From assembly GCF_014648115.1 (NCBI RefSeq), contig NZ_BMQM01000006.1, forward strand, positions 1 through 64,000: a stretch of 64,000 bases of DNA. The letters are read 5' to 3'. How positions within the stretch are numbered: the first letter of the stretch is position 1; every line of letters begins with the position of its first letter. The stretch comes from Deinococcus seoulensis. Its GTDB lineage: Bacteria; Deinococcota; Deinococci; Deinococcales; Deinococcaceae. Under the pieces are notes generated by a model. That model saw only the letters and a list, made by a program, of their open reading frames with translations, was not told where the DNA came from and made no database searches. Position numbers and translations under genes: made by a program. Below are positions 59,910 through 64,000 of the stretch, one piece after another.

Positions 59910-61535
59910 TTACTGGTCGGCGTCCAGTTCCGCGTAGTACCCCTCGTCCAGCGCCCGCTGCTTGTCCGGCCGGAAGTAGATTCTGAGTACGGTGCTCAGC
60001 GTGTCCCCCAGGAGGGTCGCGGCCTGCTGGGCATCCTCGATCTGGCCCCCTCCCACGATGTGCGTGGCGACGCAGTGCCGGATCATATGCGGCCGGAAAC
60101 GCTGCCCGAGAACCTCCAGCGCGGCGTTATCCACGCACTCCAGGAAGTACTTGTGGCTCATCTGCACCCAGCAGTAGTTCCCCTGATCATCCTGTAGGGT
60201 CGACAGCATCGGGAACACCAGAGGCGTGACCTGCTCAAAGTGGTCGCCCAGAAAGGCCCGCAGCTGCTCACGCCACCAGAGAACCCACGCTATTGCTCCT
60301 TGCGGCAGGCGCAGCCGATAGGTATTCACCCGGTCGCCGTAGGTGCCGTTTTTCAGGTCTGCGCCGCTAAACTCGATCCACCACTCGCCCGGCTGTTCCT
60401 CCCTCAGGTGATCGCCCCAGCGCATCTCTCGCCAGTTCCGGCCCCGGACAGGGGCGTAGACCCCCAGGCCGAAGAACACCGCGGCAAACAGCCGCCGGAA
60501 GGCCTGTCGGCGCGACGGGGCCCGGCCGTCCGTGGTTCGCGGGGGCAGGTCCCGTAGCTTGCGTGCCAGGGCGGCCAACTCCCCCGGGGTGCGGATGGGG
60601 AGCTTTTCGGCGTCCGCGTATTGCTTCTTCGCGTACCCCTCCTGCCTTTTCCTCCGGCCGATCATCACGAACTGCATCCAGGGGGTTTCCGGGTGCGTGG
60701 ACGTCACCTCAAAGGGGGTCTCCAGTGAGCCGATTGCTTTCAGGTAGGCCGCGATTTTCGCCAGACCCGTACAGACCCGCTGGAAGAAGGCGTGGCCACC
60801 CCGCTTCACCTGCTTGAAGTACCACTGGCGGAATTGCAGGAAGCGGGCGGGGTCGATCAGGTCGAGCAGGGTCAGCTCCTGGTAGCCTTTTTCGTGCAGC
60901 AGGAAGGCCACCAGTCGGTTGAGGCTGGTCGCGAAGTTGTCGAAGGAGATGGGCCTCAGGGTCTTCGTGACCAGGTACTTGTACCCGGGACCCGCGTAGT
61001 CCGGGTCCGTGTACGCCTCGCGCATCTGCTCGAGTTCGGCCCGCAGGCCTGCAGGCCACTGGTCGGAGCGCAGACCTTTCTGCCACCGGCCCTGTTCGAT
61101 CCGGCGAAGCTGTCTGGCGGCCTTCGGGGCGACGCCAGGCAGTTTGAGCAGATCACTCAGAGCGGTCCGGAGGTGGCGGAGGCTGGAGCGCAGGTTGCTG
61201 GCCATTTTCGCGTTCGGGGCGTGACCCAGTCGCCGCGTGGTGCCGAGGATGAGGTCGTCGAGCACCGTGTCCACATCCCGGGCGAGGAACGAGAGCGGCA
61301 CCTTGTTGAGGTCCTCCGTATGGGCGAAGCCGAGCGCCGCGTCCTTGAAGGCCCGCAGGCGGTTGCCCAGATCGACAGCGCTGCGCTCAGCATTCGTTCC
61401 AGGCTTGCCGTTCTCGCGGGGGAGCGTGAGGTAGTACTGCCAGCCCTGCCCGGCGGTGAGGGGCGAAGACTGTTCGGTCATTCCGGGATGGACGGGAAGT
61501 GGTCGGGGTTGGGCTGTGGTCGTCATGCTGGTCAT
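59910..61535 (-). CDS. Large divergent tyrosine recombinase (541 aa)
   Basis: A DNA breaking-rejoining enzyme by its C-terminal motifs: the first arginine in APVRGRNWREMRW, the H-x-x-R box in FRPHMIRHCVATHIV, the second histidine-region motif EDAQQAATLLGDTLSTV and the nucleophile Y in LRIYFRPDKQ. The first 300 residues are an unusually long, basic N-terminal part with a SAM-like core-binding region (SFDNFATSLNRLVAFLLHEKGYQELTLLDLIDP). It is far longer than usual integrases and not closely like the other one at 61933. Its promoter must lie in 61536-61932, among the TTCCTGAA repeats. Confidence 0.85.
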   Translation of the reverse strand: MTSMTTTAQPRPLPVHPGMTEQSSPLTAGQGWQYYLTLPRENGKPGTNAERSAVDLGNRLRAFKDAALGFAHTEDLNKVPLSFLARDVDTVLDDLILGTTRRLGHAPNAKMASNLRSSLRHLRTALSDLLKLPGVAPKAARQLRRIEQGRWQKGLRSDQWPAGLRAELEQMREAYTDPDYAGPGYKYLVTKTLRPISFDNFATSLNRLVAFLLHEKGYQELTLLDLIDPARFLQFRQWYFKQVKRGGHAFFQRVCTGLAKIAAYLKAIGSLETPFEVTSTHPETPWMQFVMIGRRKRQEGYAKKQYADAEKLPIRTPGELAALARKLRDLPPRTTDGRAPSRRQAFRRLFAAVFFGLGVYAPVRGRNWREMRWGDHLREEQPGEWWIEFSGADLKNGTYGDRVNTYRLRLPQGAIAWVLWWREQLRAFLGDHFEQVTPLVFPMLSTLQDDQGNYCWVQMSHKYFLECVDNAALEVLGQRFRPHMIRHCVATHIVGGGQIEDAQQAATLLGDTLSTVLRIYFRPDKQRALDEGYYAELDADQ

Positions 61536-61617
61536 GGGAGACCCTCCTTCGGGGTGTGTGATTACTCGCTCTGATGCAGGAAAAAAGCAAGTCGGAGCAG
61601 CGACGTTTCACGGTTTG

Positions 61618-61837
61618 TTCCTGAACGGCCGGACACGGCCTTTTTTCAGGAAGAAGTTGGAACGTGTAAGTCGTGAAGTTGACTTCTTCTTCCTGAACTT
61701 TCGTGGCGGTTGCTGGCGGTTCGTGCCGTTTTCTGCCGTGCTGGACGGGGTGATGTTCCGGTTGGTGTTGTTTGGGGTCTGCTGGGTGCCCCTGGTGCCC
61801 CGGTCCTGTTCCTGAAAGCCCACTGACCGTTCCTGAA
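61618..61837. repeat. Five TTCCTGAA motifs in the gap between two recombinase genes
   Basis: TTCCTGAA at 61618, 61690, 61809 and 61830, and the inverse TTCAGGAA at 61645, in a 397-base gap (61536-61932) that has no visible gene. Two copies are 21 bases apart, i.e. two helical turns. The region could be a recombinase binding array, an operator or an origin-like iteron set; the sequence alone does not decide. Confidence 0.7.
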
Positions 61838-61932
61838 TGGCGTCTCACACGGCACTTTTCCGGATGAAAAATCAGACGACCGGCGATGGCCGAACGGGGT
61901 CTTATGGGCCTGATCGGGGCAGCGGTGCCGCG

Positions 61933-63138
61933 TCAGGTGCCCACCCGCCGGAGGGTGTCGAGGGTGAGGTTGACTGGGCCCTGCTGGAGGAGGCCGCTCA
62001 TCCCGGTCACGTGCAGGCGGTGTTCATGGCTGTACACGGTGCGGTAGGTGTTGAGGGTCAGGTTCACGTTCTCGTGACCCAGCCAGGTCTTCACGACTTC
62101 GGCCGGGACGCCCCTCGCCAGATGCAGGCTGGCGCTGGTATGCCGCAGGCCGTGGAAGGTCACGTGCGCCAGACCTGCCTGGGTGCCGAACTCCCGTGCC
62201 AGCGTGGAGAGCCGGTCCGGGTGGAAGGGGGTGCCCCGGAGGGTCGTGAAGACGTGGCCGCTGTCGACCCACTTCTCCCCCACCATCACTCCGAGCGCGC
62301 GCTGCCGACCCTGCCAGGCGGCCAGCAGCGCCACGGTCTCGGTTGCCAGCGGCACGGTCCGGTCACCCGCCTGCGTCTTGGGCGTGCCGGGGGTCGGTCG
62401 CCCCCGGACCACCACGAGGTTGTCGCGGACGTGCAGGATGCCCTGGTCCAGATCGACGTGCTCCCAGCGCAGCGCGGCGGCCTCACCCCGGCGCAGGCCG
62501 AGCAGGCCCGCGATGTGGAAGACCGGGCCGGCGACCTCCTCGAACGGCGCCGCCGCCTGAAGGAAGTCCTGAAGCTGCGCGGAGCTCAGGGCGCGGTTCT
62601 GGCGGCTGCGCCGGGAGGTGCGGGCAGTGGGCAGGTCGACGTCCTTCGCGACATTGCGCGGCACGACATCGTTTACCACCGCGAGTTGCAGGGCCTGCCG
62701 CAGCACGGCCCGCACCTGCCTCAGCAGGGAGGGGCTGTAGGAGCGGGCCAGCAGGGTGTAGAGCTGCAGGACGTGCTGGGCCCTGAGTTTCTGCACCTTG
62801 ACGGCACCGAGGTGCGGCACCAGATGCAGGCGGATCAGGTCCTCGTTGTTCGCGAGGGTCTTGGGCTTCCACTCGGCCCGCCGGCTCTCGACGAGTTCGC
62901 GGAGCAGGGCCTCGACCGTCAGGGTGCTGGGGCTCCGGAGCAGGCCGCGGCTGTGGTCGGCGAGAAGCTGGGCCAGCACCAGCCGGCCCTCGGCCTCGGT
63001 GGGCACGACCCGGCTGACCTGCTGCTGGCCGCCTGCGGTGGTCACGGTGACCTTGACCCGGTACTGCCCGCGGTAGGGCCGCAGGCTGCCCGCGCCGTTG
63101 GGGGTCCTCGACCGCCTGGTGTGGGGCGCCTCAGCCAT
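61933..63138 (-). CDS. int: Tyrosine-type site-specific integrase
   Basis: A 401-aa phage-type integrase. An AP2-like/arm-binding N-terminus (GSLRPYRGQYRVKVTVTTAGG) is followed by a core-binding SAM-like domain (LRELVESRRAEWKPKTLANN) and the catalytic domain: R in LLGLRRGEAAALRW, H-x-x-R in FHGLRHTSASLHLA, GHENVNLTLNTYRTVY with the nucleophile tyrosine near its end. ATG at 63138 is chosen; its codons overlap the stop of the HTH gene by eight bases, so the two are coupled. It is the likely mover of the tRNA-Arg element. Confidence 0.95.
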   Translation of the reverse strand: MAEAPHTRRSRTPNGAGSLRPYRGQYRVKVTVTTAGGQQQVSRVVPTEAEGRLVLAQLLADHSRGLLRSPSTLTVEALLRELVESRRAEWKPKTLANNEDLIRLHLVPHLGAVKVQKLRAQHVLQLYTLLARSYSPSLLRQVRAVLRQALQLAVVNDVVPRNVAKDVDLPTARTSRRSRQNRALSSAQLQDFLQAAAPFEEVAGPVFHIAGLLGLRRGEAAALRWEHVDLDQGILHVRDNLVVVRGRPTPGTPKTQAGDRTVPLATETVALLAAWQGRQRALGVMVGEKWVDSGHVFTTLRGTPFHPDRLSTLAREFGTQAGLAHVTFHGLRHTSASLHLARGVPAEVVKTWLGHENVNLTLNTYRTVYSHEHRLHVTGMSGLLQQGPVNLTLDTLRRVGT

Positions 63139-63331
63139 GGCGCTCCCGGCGCTGCTCATGCTGGCGGCGCTGCTCGGCTTCCCAGGCGTGGACCGCCTCG
63201 GCGGAAATGCGGTACTCCTTCTGGCCGACGCGCACGGCGAAGATGGCCTCGGAGCGGACCATGCCGTAGACGACTTTCTTGCTGACGCCGAGGTACTCGG
63301 CAAATTCCTGGATGGACAGGTAGGGTTTCAA
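63131..63331 (-). CDS. Excisionase-like MerR/AlpA-type HTH protein
   Basis: A 66-aa protein: MKPYLSIQEFAEYLGVSKKVVYGMVRSEAIFAVRVGQKEYRIS is the helix-turn-helix and wing of the excisionase/AlpA (HTH_17) family. Such partners direct integrase toward excision or regulate element genes. It is translationally coupled with the integrase gene, with eight bases of overlap. Confidence 0.9.
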   Translation of the reverse strand: MKPYLSIQEFAEYLGVSKKVVYGMVRSEAIFAVRVGQKEYRISAEAVHAWEAEQRRQHEQRRERHG

Positions 63332-63438
63332 GTTCGAAGCCTCGTGTGGGGACGGAGGTCTTCAGCGTGGTGAGGCCGCGGCTCGACGCGCGGGGCGGAG
63401 CAGGTCAGCAGGGCTGACGGGGCGGGGTCAGGCAGTCA

Positions 63439-63485
63439 CACCGTGTTGAGCAGCACCACAAGCCGCTTGACCGCTCAACACGGTG
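63439..63485. repeat. 13-bp inverted repeat upstream of the HTH-integrase pair
   Basis: CACCGTGTTGAGC (63439-63451) and GCTCAACACGGTG (63473-63485) are perfect inverted repeats around 21 bases. The right arm overlaps the end of the leftward gene at 63475. It may be an operator for the HTH protein or a terminator. Confidence 0.65.
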
Positions 63486-63867
63486 CGGCGAGTCGGGGCT
63501 CCACCCCGGCGTGAATCCGGGGTCGGATGAGTCTGGGCCGCGTGAGCCGGGAGAGCTTCGCCTCGGTGCCGAGGCGCTGCTCCTGCAGGGTACGCAGCAG
63601 GCCGGTCATCAGCGCGCCGAGCTCCGCCGTGAGATCGACGAAGCCGAGCTCACTCGCAGCGGTACGCAGGGCCTGCAGTCGACCGATCAGGCGGGCCTGG
63701 GCGAACAGCGCCAGACTCGCGGCGCGGCCCCGCGCGAACGTCCGGAAGGCCCGTTCGGTCGCTTCGAGGACCTGAGCCTGCGCCGCTTCCTGCCGGCGCC
63801 GTTCGGCATGACGACGCCGGGCGCCTGAGCGCGGGGCGGCAGCGGGAGTGGAGGAAGGAAAGGTCAT
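63475..63867 (-). CDS. Hypothetical basic helical protein
   Basis: A 130-aa Arg/Ala-rich protein (RRRHAERRRQEAAQAQVLEATERAFRTFARG is mostly helix), with a second helical block (LFAQARLIGRLQALRTAASELGFVDLTAELGALMTGLLRTLQEQ). The length and charge would suit a small DNA-binding or structural protein of the element, but no family is recognised. It is upstream of the HTH and integrase genes on the same strand. Confidence 0.5.
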   Translation of the reverse strand: MTFPSSTPAAAPRSGARRRHAERRRQEAAQAQVLEATERAFRTFARGRAASLALFAQARLIGRLQALRTAASELGFVDLTAELGALMTGLLRTLQEQRLGTEAKLSRLTRPRLIRPRIHAGVEPRLAAPC

Positions 63868-64000
63868 CAGGGAAAGGCAAGCGCCTCAGCGGGCGGTCAA
63901 CCACAAGCATAGTCGGCTCAATCTGCAGCAGCGCGACCCACTGCACACTCTTCGGCCTGAACTGTTCTGGACGGCGTCTAGAGTTCTGCGCTGCCCTGGA

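Overview
The window looks like chromosomal DNA from a Deinococcus-type bacterium. It is strongly GC-rich, most genes lack an obvious Shine-Dalgarno site, and many neighbours overlap as ATGA or GTGA. The gene families also fit that genus: NucS, a DUF3084 coiled-coil protein, MltG, an LptB-like ATPase, KtrAB, and a Pil-Chp-type signalling locus with LC7 and PATAN domains. No species is assigned.

Layout. 1-440: the tail of a dead IS630-type transposase, then a well-formed promoter and a tRNA-Asn whose 5' acceptor strand does not match its 3' strand. 465-9906: mostly housekeeping genes, including a DUF72 protein, a receiver protein, hisF, hisIE, nucS, a DUF4394 lipoprotein, formyl-THF cyclo-ligase, a ferredoxin, a DUF421 protein, mltG and a PfkB kinase. 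9994-16077: a signal-transduction stretch with an exported molybdopterin-fold protein translationally coupled to a histidine kinase, a TPR histidine kinase of mosaic base composition, and a Kef-type antiporter carrying a UBP zinc finger. 16139-33419: gatB and neighbours, an EamA transporter, a GRIGG-repeat protein, a MoxR/ChlI-type ATPase, a CAP-domain lipoprotein, msrB, an acyl-CoA carboxylase beta subunit, xpt, a quinate dehydrogenase-like protein and an RNA methyltransferase. 33482-44451: KtrB/KtrA potassium uptake, a sugar-binding protein, DUF3084, an LptB-like ATPase, a low-GC orphan gene, deoB, hisD and a monooxygenase-fold membrane protein.

44611-53049 is one leftward signalling cluster: MHYT sensor, response regulator, CheW-like protein, chemoreceptor, CheA with two HPt domains and a receiver, a PATAN protein, and a receiver-LC7 protein. 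It resembles Pil-Chp systems that control type IV pili; no pilus gene is present in the window.

53278-64000 is accessory DNA after an HD hydrolase. A tRNA-Arg(ACG) is intact, and two extra 45-bp copies of its 3' half lie to its right, accompanied by repeated arm-like sequences. The DNA holds probable orphan immunity genes (two DUF1851-like proteins and one of a family I recall from such loci), a decayed metallo-beta-lactamase-fold gene, a 281-aa unknown, a 541-aa divergent tyrosine recombinase, and a conventional integrase with a small HTH partner. This reads as stacked remnants of integrative elements plus one with better-preserved recombination genes.

Five copies of an interspersed palindromic repeat (about 53-140 bp) abut the stop codons of the preceding genes. 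This is one of the least expected patterns in the window.
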